Shown here: piece by piece, positions 1 to 6,960 of the stretch
How the letters are laid out: each line of letters opens with the position of its first letter
How positions within the stretch are numbered: position 1 is the first letter of the stretch
Assembly: GCF_000738775.1 (NCBI RefSeq)
Contig: NZ_JPOC01000013.1
Span: 1-33,080, forward strand
Direction of reading: 5' to 3'
Length of the DNA stretch: 33,080 nucleotides
DNA from: Prescottella defluvii
Lineage (GTDB): Bacteria; Actinomycetota; Actinomycetes; Mycobacteriales; Mycobacteriaceae
Position numbers and translations under genes: made by a program
The notes under the pieces: model-generated
What the model saw: only the letters and a program-made list of their open reading frames with translations
Databases searched by the model: none
What the model was told of the DNA's origin: nothing

Positions 1-939
1 GTCGCGTTGTACCGGCGGGGACCCGGTTGGCGGATGGATGCGATCGGCCAGGGATACAGCCAGGGCCTGGCGGCGCTGGCCGCCGAGCACGGAATCGACG
101 TCGACGATCCCGGTGCGCCGGAGGCTCCCGCGGCTGTCCCCGCGACTGCTCCTGCGACTGTTCCCGCGACTGCCCCCGCGTCGCAGGCGGCACCGATCTC
201 CTTCGAGAAGGTGACGGTGACGTTGACCAAGGACTCGGCCGACCGGACCGCTCGGATCGATCTGCGGAAGGGTCAGGGGGACCCGAACTGGGTGCTGACC
301 GTCGGCCTCGAGTGGGACGGGCGCGGTGCCACCTACGGCCGCGACGGCACGGTGAAGAAGTACGGCACCGGCGACCTCGACGTGTACTTCTTCTGCCGCA
401 ACGAGGAGACCGACGAGTACGTCGTCATCAGCGGCGACAAGGGGCACCGGGGCACCCTCGACCAGTGGCCGTTCATCCACCACTACGGGGACAGCAAGGG
501 CCCGGGCAAGGGCAAGAAGCCCGCCGTCGAACAGGTGCGGGTCCTGCCCAACGAGAACGGCGACCTGCTGGTCAACATCTATCAGAGCGTCGACAACGGG
601 GCGGGAGCCCTGGACACCTTCGGTAACCCGCGCGTGGCGATCCGCTACGGCCGCGCCGGCAAGGACGGACTGCCCGGTGCCGATGCCGACGAGATCCTCG
701 TCCAGGTCGGCAACAGCAAGAACTCCTTCTGGGCGACGGTCGCGCACATCGACGTGCGCGGCGGGGTCCTCACCGTCGACGGCGAGACGCGCTACAGCCG
801 CATCGGCAGCGAACGGATGCCCGGACTGGACTCGAAGGGCAAGTGGGTGCGCAAGCCGTCCGGCGGGCCGACCGGGCGCAGCAAGAAGGGCAACGGTGGT
901 CTCGGACTGGACCGGTACAGCGGTCGCTGCCCGGCCTGA
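1..939 (+). CDS. TerD-type tellurium-resistance/stress protein, C-terminal part (5' end outside window)
   Basis: The frame is open from base 1, and its first ~35 residues (YRR..W, AIGQGY, GLAALA) match the usual C-terminal end of a TerD domain, so the gene starts upstream. An Ala/Pro linker follows, built from a repeated PATAPATV-like unit (about bases 120-185). A second domain of ~210 residues comes next, with a VTLTKD opening, a glycine/aspartate-rich core including GTGDLDVYFFC, and an INIYQS-like strand region typical of the TerA/TerD superfamily. A basic Gly/Lys/Arg tail ends the protein. Family knowledge: TerD-like domains bind Ca2+ and sit in bacterial stress or tellurite-resistance modules; the biochemical role is not settled. 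The TTG at 7 and ATG at 34 are internal codons, not convincing starts. No other ter gene is visible here, so the rest of any ter cluster would lie to the left. Confidence 0.8.
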   Translation, partial: VALYRRGPGWRMDAIGQGYSQGLAALAAEHGIDVDDPGAPEAPAAVPATAPATVPATAPASQAAPISFEKVTVTLTKDSADRTARIDLRKGQGDPNWVLTVGLEWDGRGATYGRDGTVKKYGTGDLDVYFFCRNEETDEYVVISGDKGHRGTLDQWPFIHHYGDSKGPGKGKKPAVEQVRVLPNENGDLLVNIYQSVDNGAGALDTFGNPRVAIRYGRAGKDGLPGADADEILVQVGNSKNSFWATVAHIDVRGGVLTVDGETRYSRIGSERMPGLDSKGKWVRKPSGGPTGRSKKGNGGLGLDRYSGRCPA

Positions 940-1037
940 TCGAAGCCTGCGATCCGCGAATCGTTCGCCGTCGGAGAGAGATTCGCCGAGGCATTCGTGT
1001 TTGATCGAGACCGACAGCCAACCGAGGAGGACATTCG

Positions 1038-1457
1038 ATGACGGACACGAAGCGGGCACGACTCGATCTCGCGGCGGCGCGGGCCGCGGCGGACGCGGCG
1101 ATCGATGCCGCCCGGCGGGACGGCAACCGGGTCAGCGTGACCGTCGTCGATGCGCGGGGACACGATCTGCTGGTGGTCCGCGACGACGGTGCCGCGTGGT
1201 TCACGCCCGGGGTGGCGCGGGCGAAGGCCGCGACCGCAGCGCTGATCGGGATCCCCACGACCGCCTACTCCGGACTGGCCGACGCGCATCCCGCGCTGGT
1301 CGAACTGATCGATGCGCAGACGCGGCAGTCGTTGACGACCCTGCCTGGAGGCCTGCCGGTGATCGTCGATGGGGAGGTCGTCGGCGGGATCGGTGTCAGC
1401 GGCGCGCAACCGGAGCAGGACGTCGAATACGCACAGGCGGCCGTCGCGGCCCGCTGA
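1038..1457 (+). CDS. GlcG/HbpS-family small protein
   Basis: A 139-residue protein of the GlcG/HbpS (haem-degrading/DUF336) family. It shows the family order: a helical start rich in Ala/Arg, the strand motif SVTVVDARGHDL, then FTPGVARAKAATAAL, a central LPGGLPVIVDGEVVGGIGVSGA segment (quoted in parts: LPGGLPV, GGIGVSG), and a terminal helix. Members bind small ligands. HbpS of Streptomyces binds haem and iron and acts outside the cell with a two-component system, while GlcG belongs to glycolate loci. No signal peptide is visible, so this copy is probably cytosolic. It stands alone, ~100 bp after the TerD-type gene, and GAGGA lies 10 nt before the ATG. The ligand cannot be told from sequence. 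Confidence 0.8.
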   Translation: MTDTKRARLDLAAARAAADAAIDAARRDGNRVSVTVVDARGHDLLVVRDDGAAWFTPGVARAKAATAALIGIPTTAYSGLADAHPALVELIDAQTRQSLTTLPGGLPVIVDGEVVGGIGVSGAQPEQDVEYAQAAVAAR

Positions 1458-1477
1458 CCAGGTCCGCATCCGATTGT

Positions 1478-1491
1478 GGGACGGTGGTCCC
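1478..1491 (+). promoter_or_regulatory. Short hairpin/dyad in the lsr2 upstream region
   Basis: GGGAC and GTCCC flank a 4-nt spacer, about 45 bp before the lsr2 GTG. It could be a small RNA hairpin or a protein site. No U-tract follows, so it is unlikely to be a terminator for the GlcG-like gene. Confidence 0.3.
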
Positions 1492-1536
1492 GTAGGCTCC
1501 CGATACAGCATGGTTGACGAACCTCGGGAGTGACAC

Positions 1537-1869
1537 GTGGCGCAGAAGGTAATTGTCGAGCTCATCGATGATCTTGATGGTGAGCCCATCGACTTCGGTG
1601 GCGAGACCATCAGTTTCGCCGTCAACGGCGTCGAGTACACCATCGACCTCAACGACAAGAACGCCACCGAGTTCCACCGCAAGCTGGACTACTACATCCG
1701 CCACGCCACCAAGGTCGGCGGGCGTCAGAACACCCGCGCCACGAAGCCGACGGCCGACGGAGCCAGCACCCAGGAGATCCGGGAGTGGGCTGCCCGCAAC
1801 GGCTATGCGGTGTCGACCCGCGGCCGGATCTCGGGCGACGTCGTCAAGGCGTACGCGGCCGCGCACTAG
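1537..1869 (+). CDS. lsr2: Lsr2-family nucleoid-associated protein (paralogue)
   Basis: A 110-residue protein that aligns along its whole length with mycobacterial Lsr2. The N-terminal dimerisation domain (about 1-55) has the QKVIVELIDDLDG opening and a VEYTIDL strand. The C-terminal DNA-binding domain (about 75-110) has IREWAARNGYAVSTRGRIS, whose RGR is the minor-groove AT-hook-like reader. Lsr2 bridges AT-rich and foreign DNA and silences it, as H-NS does in enterobacteria. The GTG start has GGGAG upstream with ~8 nt spacing. In related genomes the main lsr2 is usually beside lysS/clpC. Here the neighbours are a TerD-type gene and an unknown gene starting 2 nt after the stop, so this is probably an extra paralogue with its own partner. 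Confidence 0.93.
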   Translation: MAQKVIVELIDDLDGEPIDFGGETISFAVNGVEYTIDLNDKNATEFHRKLDYYIRHATKVGGRQNTRATKPTADGASTQEIREWAARNGYAVSTRGRISGDVVKAYAAAH

Positions 1870-1871
1870 TC

Positions 1872-2756
1872 ATGGCAACGGTCAGTAAGCGCAAGAAGGC
1901 GGCTGCCGCTGCCGCTGCCGAACCCGTCGTCGCGGAGCAGTCGGAGGTCCCGGCCGCGGTCACCCCCGAGGCCGTCGCCGACGATTCGGTCGCCGACGAT
2001 CCGGTCGCGGCGGAGCCGGACGCGGACGCCGTGGCCGACGGCGAGGTACAGGGCTCGGATACGTCCTTCTCCCACGGTGATCCGATCCGCGTGTTCCTGT
2101 ACGACATCCCGAACGACGGTGGCGAGTGGACCGCCCGCTACGAGGCCGGGATCACGCGGATCCGCAGCAAGAAGGTGGGCCCCGGCACCTACCTGGATCT
2201 GCTGCACCGGGTGTTCCCCAAGCACGAGGTCCTCGTCAAGGGTGAGCTGCTCAGCGTCAAGAGCCGCCCGCACCCGGAGGACCCCAAGGTCCTCACCGAG
2301 GTCGCCCTGCTCGTCTACCTGGCCACCGAGGTGGCCCTGTTCAAGGCCTTCCTCGACTGGGCCGGACGGGATGTCGCGCCGATGCGGATCACGGGCGACA
2401 AGCTCGACGACGTGGCCCGCAGGATCCACACCGACATCTACCGCATCCACCTGTTCAAGCAGCGGCTCGTCACGGCCGGCATCGACGATCCCGCCGAACT
2501 CGACGAGGACGTCGCGCGGCCGCTCGAGGTCATCAAGAGTGAGATCGACGCGATCCAGGACCTGCGCATCTCGGTTCGGCGCTACCGCGACCGGGTGGTG
2601 CAGGCCAAGCGGGAACGCGTGGTCAAGGAGAGCCAGAACCTGGTCGGCAACATCGAGATGGCGACCTGGGACTCGGTGCAGCGGCGCGAGGAGATGGTCG
2701 TGATGCGCGAGTGGGTGGACAACCAGCAGCGTCTGCTGCCGGTCGTGCGGCCGTGA
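1872..2756 (+). CDS. Unrecognised protein coupled to lsr2
   Basis: 294 residues from the ATG two bases after the lsr2 stop, so the pair is almost certainly one transcript. The first ~70 residues look disordered: a Lys patch (SKRKK), an Ala run, then an acidic Ala/Val/Asp/Glu/Pro stretch with imperfect VADD/VAAEP repeats. From ~75 there is a compact part (RVFLYDIPNDGGEWTAR, then VGPGTYLDLLHRVFPKHE). From ~135 to the end it is mostly charged helix that could form coiled coil. There are no cysteine clusters, membrane segments or signal peptide. I do not recognise the family. The coupling to an Lsr2 paralogue and the basic/acidic tail suggest a chromatin or stress role, but that is inference from position only. 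Confidence 0.8.
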   Translation: MATVSKRKKAAAAAAAEPVVAEQSEVPAAVTPEAVADDSVADDPVAAEPDADAVADGEVQGSDTSFSHGDPIRVFLYDIPNDGGEWTARYEAGITRIRSKKVGPGTYLDLLHRVFPKHEVLVKGELLSVKSRPHPEDPKVLTEVALLVYLATEVALFKAFLDWAGRDVAPMRITGDKLDDVARRIHTDIYRIHLFKQRLVTAGIDDPAELDEDVARPLEVIKSEIDAIQDLRISVRRYRDRVVQAKRERVVKESQNLVGNIEMATWDSVQRREEMVVMREWVDNQQRLLPVVRP

Positions 2757-2779
2757 CACCGACCCGACCGGCAGGCGAC

Positions 2780-2819
2780 GGCCGCCGAGCCTGATCCCGC
2801 ACAGGCCGGCGCGGCGGCC
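2780..2819. terminator. Nested hairpin between convergent genes
   Basis: GGCCGCCG (2780-2787) pairs with CGGCGGCC (2812-2819), and inside it GCCTG (2789-2793) pairs with CAGGC (2802-2806). It fills the 67-bp gap between two converging genes, the position of a bidirectional terminator. There is no U-tract, as is common for actinobacterial terminators, so the assignment rests on structure and location. Confidence 0.45.
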
Positions 2820-2823
2820 CCTC

Positions 2824-3408
2824 TCAGGCCCCGGGTCCGCAGCGCCGCTGCGCCGTGCGCGTCTCCGCGCCCAGTTGGGTGTCCTTGTCGTGCACCACGA
2901 CCACCAGCTCCGCGCGCGCCGGTGACACCGACCGCACCCGGTGCGGGGTGTTCGCGTCGAAGTAGAGGCTGTCGCCCTGATCCAGGGTGATCACCTGGTT
3001 GGGGATGCTCACTTCGACCGTCCCCTTCGTGACGAAGATGAATTCCTCGCCGGGGTGCTCCATGTAGTCCGCGCCGTGTTCGGTCGTCGGATGGACGATG
3101 AACGGCTGCATCGCTTTTCCGACCATCCTGGCCGCGATCGGGTCGTACACCGCCGCGCCGGGGCCGTCGTCTGCCGGCATGCGTTCGTCGTGCCGCTCGA
3201 CGGCCATCGTGTCGGTGTCGAGGCCGTCGGAGAACAGTTGCCCCACATCGGCGTCGAGGGCCCGCGCGATCTTCAGTGCGACCGCAATGGACGGCGTGCT
3301 GATGCCGCGCTCCACCTTGGACAGGTAACTCTTTGTCAGCCCGGTGCTCTCGGCGAGGGCTTCCAGGGTCATCCCGGCCCTGCGCCGATGGGGTCGGAGG
3401 AAAGCCAC
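2824..3408 (-). CDS. XRE-type regulator with C-terminal cupin sensor
   Basis: About 194 residues. An N-terminal helix-turn-helix (about 8-62) contains MTLEALAESTGLTKSYLSKV and GISTPSIAVALKIARAL, characteristic of the HTH_XRE class. A C-terminal cupin_2 domain (about 110-180) has EHPGEEFIFVTKG and the second cupin motif GDSLYFDANTPHRV. Proteins of this layout bind a small carboxylate or amino-acid ligand in the cupin barrel and control the adjacent catabolic or transport gene. It is transcribed away from the aldolase/lyase operon, and a GACAC/GTGTC operator lies between them, so it probably controls that operon and itself. The start is not certain: GTG at 3408 or TTG at 3411 are the only options before an in-frame stop, with AGGAG upstream. 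Confidence 0.88.
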   Translation of the reverse strand: MAFLRPHRRRAGMTLEALAESTGLTKSYLSKVERGISTPSIAVALKIARALDADVGQLFSDGLDTDTMAVERHDERMPADDGPGAAVYDPIAARMVGKAMQPFIVHPTTEHGADYMEHPGEEFIFVTKGTVEVSIPNQVITLDQGDSLYFDANTPHRVRSVSPARAELVVVVHDKDTQLGAETRTAQRRCGPGA

Positions 3409-3492
3409 CAACTCTCCGTCTCTCCTCTGCTCGCTGCCGCGCCCGTCGCGTCGGTCCTGTGGTCTCCGATCCTACGGCGGGCGATCCACCGT

Positions 3493-3521
3493 TGCACATA
3501 TGACACAAGGTGTCCTATGGT
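3493..3521 (+). promoter_or_regulatory. Sigma-A-type promoter of the aldolase/lyase operon
   Basis: TTGCAC (3493-3498), a 17-bp spacer and TATGGT (3516-3521) form a good -35/-10 pair. A start point near 3528 would be ~37 nt before the ATG at 3565, leaving room for the GAAAGGAG ribosome site. An operator-like dyad occupies the spacer. Confidence 0.55.
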
Positions 3522-3535
3522 GCTTCCTGTGTCAT
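3497..3535. promoter_or_regulatory. Operator array (GACAC-aag-GTGTC plus a third half-site)
   Basis: A 23-nt imperfect palindrome (3497-3519) contains ATA, GACAC, a 3-nt centre, GTGTC and TAT. A further TGTGTCAT at 3528-3535 is the exact inverse of ATGACACA at 3500-3507. The palindrome lies between the predicted -35 and -10, and the third half-site lies at the predicted start point. This suits repression by the divergent XRE-cupin protein. Confidence 0.6.
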
Positions 3536-3564
3536 TAACCGTCGAAGGTCGAAAGGAGACCGAC

Positions 3565-4353
3565 ATGGCGACCACGATGAATCTCGGCAAGGCCGAACTG
3601 ATGGAAACCGCGAAAGCGGCGATGCTCGACAACGTTCCGAGGCAGCAGTGGACCGATCGGCAGAAGATCGCGCTCACCTGTCGCGCGTTGTTCGACGCCG
3701 GCCACGACTCGGGGCTGGCTGGGCAGATCTCGGCCCGGGGTGCGGCGCCGGGCACATTCCTGACGCAGCGACTGGGCCTGGGCTTCGACGAGATCACCGA
3801 GGGCAACCTGCTGCTCGTCGACGAAGACCTCACCGTCCTCAAGGGCGACGGAATGGCCAACCCGGCCAACCGTTTCCACAGCTGGGTCTACCGCGCTCGG
3901 CCCGACGTCAACTGCATCGTCCACACCCACCCGCTGCACGTCGCCGCGCTGTCGATGCTCGAGGTGCCGCTCGAGGTCTCGCAGATGGACATGGCCCCGC
4001 TCTACGACGACTGCGCGTTCCTGGCGGACTGGCCGGGCGTCCCGGTCGGCAACGAGGAGGGCGAGATCATCGCCGGTGCGTTGGGCGACAAGCGGGCCAT
4101 CCTGCTGGCGCACCACGGGCAGCTCGTCGTCGGATCGACGATCGAGGAGGCATGTTCGCTCGCGCACCTCATCGAGCGGGCCGCGCAGCTGCAGTTGCTG
4201 GCGATGGCCGCCGGCGAGATCAAGCCCCTGCCGCCGCGGCTGGCGAAGGAGGCGCACGACTGGACGCTCACGCCGCGCCGGAGCGAGGCCAACTTCGGCT
4301 ACTACGCGCGCAGGGCGCTACGGGCGCACCCGGACGCGATCGACCATCCCTGA
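3565..4353 (+). CDS. Class II aldolase/adducin-family protein
   Basis: 262 residues; the ATG follows GAAAGGAG at a good distance. The class II aldolase/adducin fold is seen from the metal-binding HTHPLH (His120 and His122, possibly His125), the upstream HSWVYRARPDVN segment, and LLAHHGQLVVGSTIEEA (His183/184), the late metal-ligand region. Enzymes of this family cleave or form sugar-phosphate or hydroxy-acid C-C bonds with Zn2+ or Mn2+. The Glu-Trp pair that holds the catalytic acid in fuculose-1-phosphate aldolase (E73) appears replaced by Ala-Asn before RFH, so the chemistry may differ. It is the first gene of an operon with a DapA-like lyase and a small membrane protein. The substrate is unknown; carbohydrate- or aromatic-derived keto-acids are possible. 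Confidence 0.85.
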   Translation: MATTMNLGKAELMETAKAAMLDNVPRQQWTDRQKIALTCRALFDAGHDSGLAGQISARGAAPGTFLTQRLGLGFDEITEGNLLLVDEDLTVLKGDGMANPANRFHSWVYRARPDVNCIVHTHPLHVAALSMLEVPLEVSQMDMAPLYDDCAFLADWPGVPVGNEEGEIIAGALGDKRAILLAHHGQLVVGSTIEEACSLAHLIERAAQLQLLAMAAGEIKPLPPRLAKEAHDWTLTPRRSEANFGYYARRALRAHPDAIDHP

Positions 4354-4376
4354 TCCGAAACCTTCCAGGAGTACAC

Positions 4377-5267
4377 GTGAACAGCGCAATCAACGGCATC
4401 GTCGCCTATCCGGTGACGCCCTTCCATCCCAGGGAGGCGGACGCGGTCAACGTCGAGGTCCTGCACCTGCTGATCGATCGAATGATCGATGCGGGGGTGG
4501 ACGCCATCGCGCCGCTCGGCAGCACGGGGGAGAGCGCGTACCTCGATCACGGCGAGTGGGCAACCGTGGCAAGTGAATCCGTCGGACACGTCGGCGGTCG
4601 GGTACCGACCGTCGTCGGCGCGAGCGACCTGACCACGTCCGGCGCCGTCCGGCGCGCACGCATCGCGGAAAGCCTCGGTGCCACCGCGGTGATGGTGCTG
4701 CCGACGTCGTATTGGCGGCTGACCGAGGCTGAGTTGCGGCGGCACTTCACCGCCGTCGCGGACTCGGTGTCGATACCGGTGATGGTCTACAACAACCCCG
4801 CGACCACAGGCATCGACATGACCCCCGAGTTCCTCTTCGAGCTCGTCACGACCGTCGAGAACATCACGATGGTCAAGGAGTCGAGCGGGGACATCACCCG
4901 GATGCACCGGCTCCGCGAGCTCAGCGGTGGTGAGTTGCCGTTCTTCAACGGGAGCAATCCGCTCGCGCAACGGGCTTTCGAGGCCGGTGCGTCCGGATGG
5001 TGCACGGCCGCACCATGTCTGATTCCACGGCAGATCGTCGAGTTCCGGCGACTCGTCGTCGCGGGGGAGCGCGCGGCGGCTGCCGAGTGCTTCGAGCGGA
5101 TCCGGCCCTTCCTCGACTCGATCGTCAGTCGGGGGCTGCCGACGACGATCAAGTCGGGCCTGCGCAGCATCGGGATCGAGGCAGGCGACCCGCGGCCGCC
5201 GTTGCTGCCCCTCGACGAGACCGAGGCCGTGCAACTGCGCCGGCTCATCGCCACGGCCTGCGGGTAG
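4377..5267 (+). CDS. DapA-like (dihydrodipicolinate synthase/N-acetylneuraminate lyase family) aldolase
   Basis: 296 residues from a GTG 23 nt after the aldolase-like gene, with CCAGGAG upstream. It is a class I, Schiff-base TIM-barrel enzyme. GSTGES (48-53) is the pyruvate carboxylate-binding motif, Tyr138 lies in VMVYNNP and the catalytic Lys167 in MVKESSGD. The length matches the family (~290-300). True DapA sits in lysine biosynthesis, but this copy is in a regulated two-enzyme operon with a class II aldolase-like gene and an XRE-cupin regulator. A catabolic pyruvate- or keto-acid-yielding lyase or dehydratase is therefore more likely. Which keto acid it uses cannot be read from the sequence. 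Confidence 0.9.
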   Translation: MNSAINGIVAYPVTPFHPREADAVNVEVLHLLIDRMIDAGVDAIAPLGSTGESAYLDHGEWATVASESVGHVGGRVPTVVGASDLTTSGAVRRARIAESLGATAVMVLPTSYWRLTEAELRRHFTAVADSVSIPVMVYNNPATTGIDMTPEFLFELVTTVENITMVKESSGDITRMHRLRELSGGELPFFNGSNPLAQRAFEAGASGWCTAAPCLIPRQIVEFRRLVVAGERAAAAECFERIRPFLDSIVSRGLPTTIKSGLRSIGIEAGDPRPPLLPLDETEAVQLRRLIATACG

Positions 5268-5275
5268 GTGTCCTC

Positions 5276-5707
5276 GTGCAGATCGAACTCGGAATCGACA
5301 CGACAGCAACACTTCTCGCCTCCGGCCTGATCTTCCTGCTCGCGTTGGGGCTCGGGATCTGGAAGTACCGCCAGATGGTGACCTCCGACGACCACCTGGC
5401 GCATCCCTACGTCGACATCGCGCATCGCTCGGCGTTGCTCTACGCCTTCGCGACGCTGCTCGTCGCGGTGTTCGTCGAACTCAGTGCCTGGCCCACCTGG
5501 GTCGACGCGACCGCGGCGGCGGTGCTGGTGTTCTTCTTCCTCGCGGCGATCGTCAGCTACATCGTCCACGGCGCTCTGCGCGACACCACCAACCAGTTCG
5601 AGCGTCCCGACCGTGGGATGCACGTCGCCATGGTGCTGCTCATTGCCGGTGAAGTGGGTGGTTTCGCAGTGCTGCTCGCGGGGTTCGTCGCCGGTCAACT
5701 GTTCTGA
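5276..5707 (+). CDS. Small integral membrane protein, unknown function
   Basis: 143 residues from GTG 5276, which begins 8 nt after the lyase stop. Four hydrophobic segments are visible: about 10-30 (LLASGLIFLLALGLGIW), 54-72 (SALLYAFATLLVAVFVEL), 78-100 (ATAAAVLVFFFLAAIVSYIV) and 116-140 (MHVAMVLLIAGEVGGFAVLL). A polar loop after the first one contains HLAHPYVDIAHRS. There is no transporter signature that I recognise. The tight spacing suggests cotranscription with the aldolase/lyase pair, so uptake or export of their substrate is possible. It may equally be an unrelated gene that reads through. Confidence 0.75.
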   Translation: MQIELGIDTTATLLASGLIFLLALGLGIWKYRQMVTSDDHLAHPYVDIAHRSALLYAFATLLVAVFVELSAWPTWVDATAAAVLVFFFLAAIVSYIVHGALRDTTNQFERPDRGMHVAMVLLIAGEVGGFAVLLAGFVAGQLF

Positions 5708-5723
5708 CGGAAGGAAGAGTGTG

Positions 5724-6407
5724 ATGGTGTCCGTCGTGGTGGACGAGGTGCTCGTCGGCCGGGTCCGGGAACTGCCCGGCGGCGGCGCGTACAGCGGCAT
5801 CTTCAAGGCGCCGGTGGACCGGCCGCTGTGGCTCTCGGCGACCGGGTTCGTCGGCGACGAGCAGGCCGACACTCGTCGTCACGGCGGCCCCGAGAAGGCG
5901 GTCCACCACTACCCGGCCGAGCACCTGCTGTTCTGGCGGCGCGAACTGGACGGGGCGGTGCTGGGGCCCGGTGCGTTCGGGGAGAACCTGTCCACCACGG
6001 GGCTGGACGAATCGCGGGTCTGTGTCGGTGACACGTTCACGCTCGGGACCGCGATCGTCCAGGTCTCCCAAGGGCGGCAACCGTGCTGGAAGCTCGATCG
6101 GCGTTTCGGGACCCGCGGGGTGGCGCGCCGTATGCAGGCCGCCCGGAACACCGGGTGGTACTACCGGGTGCTGCGACCCGGGCTCGTGCAGCGGGGGGAT
6201 CGTCTCGTGCTCGTCGACAGGCCCGAACCCGCGTGGCCGCTCTCGCGACTGCTGCAACTGCTGTTCGACCGGCGTACCGGCGCGCCCGACGACTGGGCGG
6301 CGGCGAGCCGGATCGAGACCCTCGCCGGCGGCTGGCGCGACACCTTCGCCGCGCGGGTCAGGACCGGGGCCGTCGAGGGCTGGGACGCCCGGCTGGGGCC
6401 TCCGTAG
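5724..6407 (+). CDS. MOSC-domain protein, YiiM-like
   Basis: 227 residues; ATG 5724 is preceded by AAGGAAG (a GTG one codon earlier is also possible). The MOSC core includes RRHGGPEKAVHHYP (51-64), FGENLSTTGLDE (85-96), VCVGDTFTLG and the conserved cysteine in QPCWKLDRRFG (Cys121), which in MOSC proteins coordinates the molybdenum cofactor. The C-terminal 3-alpha tail with LLQLLFDRRTG matches YiiM of E. coli (224 residues), a molybdoenzyme that reduces N-hydroxylated bases such as 6-hydroxylaminopurine. A similar detoxifying N-reduction role is therefore likely. It is followed by a separately controlled MarR-MFS pair. Confidence 0.87.
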   Translation: MVSVVVDEVLVGRVRELPGGGAYSGIFKAPVDRPLWLSATGFVGDEQADTRRHGGPEKAVHHYPAEHLLFWRRELDGAVLGPGAFGENLSTTGLDESRVCVGDTFTLGTAIVQVSQGRQPCWKLDRRFGTRGVARRMQAARNTGWYYRVLRPGLVQRGDRLVLVDRPEPAWPLSRLLQLLFDRRTGAPDDWAAASRIETLAGGWRDTFAARVRTGAVEGWDARLGPP

Positions 6408-6468
6408 TCCACCACCCGCCGCCGTGACGCCCGTCTCGGACCCTGGGATCCCGGGCTCGGGAAGTGTA

Positions 6469-6484
6469 TGCTTGCCGACAAGCA
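6469..6484. promoter_or_regulatory. Inverted repeat upstream of marR gene
   Basis: TGCTTG, a CCGA spacer and CAAGCA form a 16-bp dyad that ends 17 bp before the MarR GTG and just before its GGAGG site. Position and size suit autoregulation by the MarR protein. Confidence 0.5.
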
Positions 6485-6501
6485 AGTATTTGGAGGTGGA
6501 T

Positions 6502-6960
6502 GTGACGAGCCTCTTCGACGAGGACGAGGTGTCCCGGCTGCGGGTCGCGCTCGGGCGCATTTCGCGGCAGGTGGACCGGCAGACGTCGGGCGGTGAGCTG
6601 ACCAAGACACAGTTCTCGATCCTGACGACGGCAGTGCGGCGCGGACCGATCCGCGCCAGCGAGATGGCCGAGATCGAGACCCTCAACCCGACGATGCTCT
6701 CGCGGATGATCGGCAAGATGGAGGCCGCGGGGCTGCTCATGCGCTCGGCCGACCCCGACGACGGTCGCGCCGTCGTCGTCGCAGCGACCCCCGAGGGGAT
6801 CGCCCTGCACACTGCGTTGCGGGACAAGCGGACCCAGGTGTTCGCCGAGTACCTCGCACAACTTCCCGAGACGGACACCCGGGATCTGCTCCACGCCCTG
6901 CCGGCCCTCGAGGCCCTCGGCGAACGGATGTGTCGGGCCCGGTCCGCGGCCCGATCATGA
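6502..6960 (+). CDS. MarR-family transcriptional regulator
   Basis: 152 residues from GTG 6502, chosen because GGAGG lies 5 nt upstream; GTG 6496 would overlap that site. The winged helix-turn-helix is clear: LTKTQFSILTTAVRRGPI, the recognition helix region NPTMLSRMIGKMEAAGLL, and the wing ADPDDGRAVVVAATPEG. MarR proteins are dimeric repressors released by small aromatic ligands, thiol oxidation or metals; there is a single cysteine (near the C-terminus, ERMCRARS). The stop overlaps the ATG of the MFS exporter by 4 bp, so the pair is translationally coupled and the regulator most likely controls that exporter through the upstream TGCTTG dyad. Confidence 0.9.
   Translation: MTSLFDEDEVSRLRVALGRISRQVDRQTSGGELTKTQFSILTTAVRRGPIRASEMAEIETLNPTMLSRMIGKMEAAGLLMRSADPDDGRAVVVAATPEGIALHTALRDKRTQVFAEYLAQLPETDTRDLLHALPALEALGERMCRARSAARS

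Noticed and set aside
3510-5267. Single 585-codon frame covering the class II aldolase-like and DapA-like genes, as a fusion
   Set aside because: The first part is read in a different frame from the real aldolase-like gene, has no domain and is Arg-rich. The DapA-like part has its own GTG and ribosome site.
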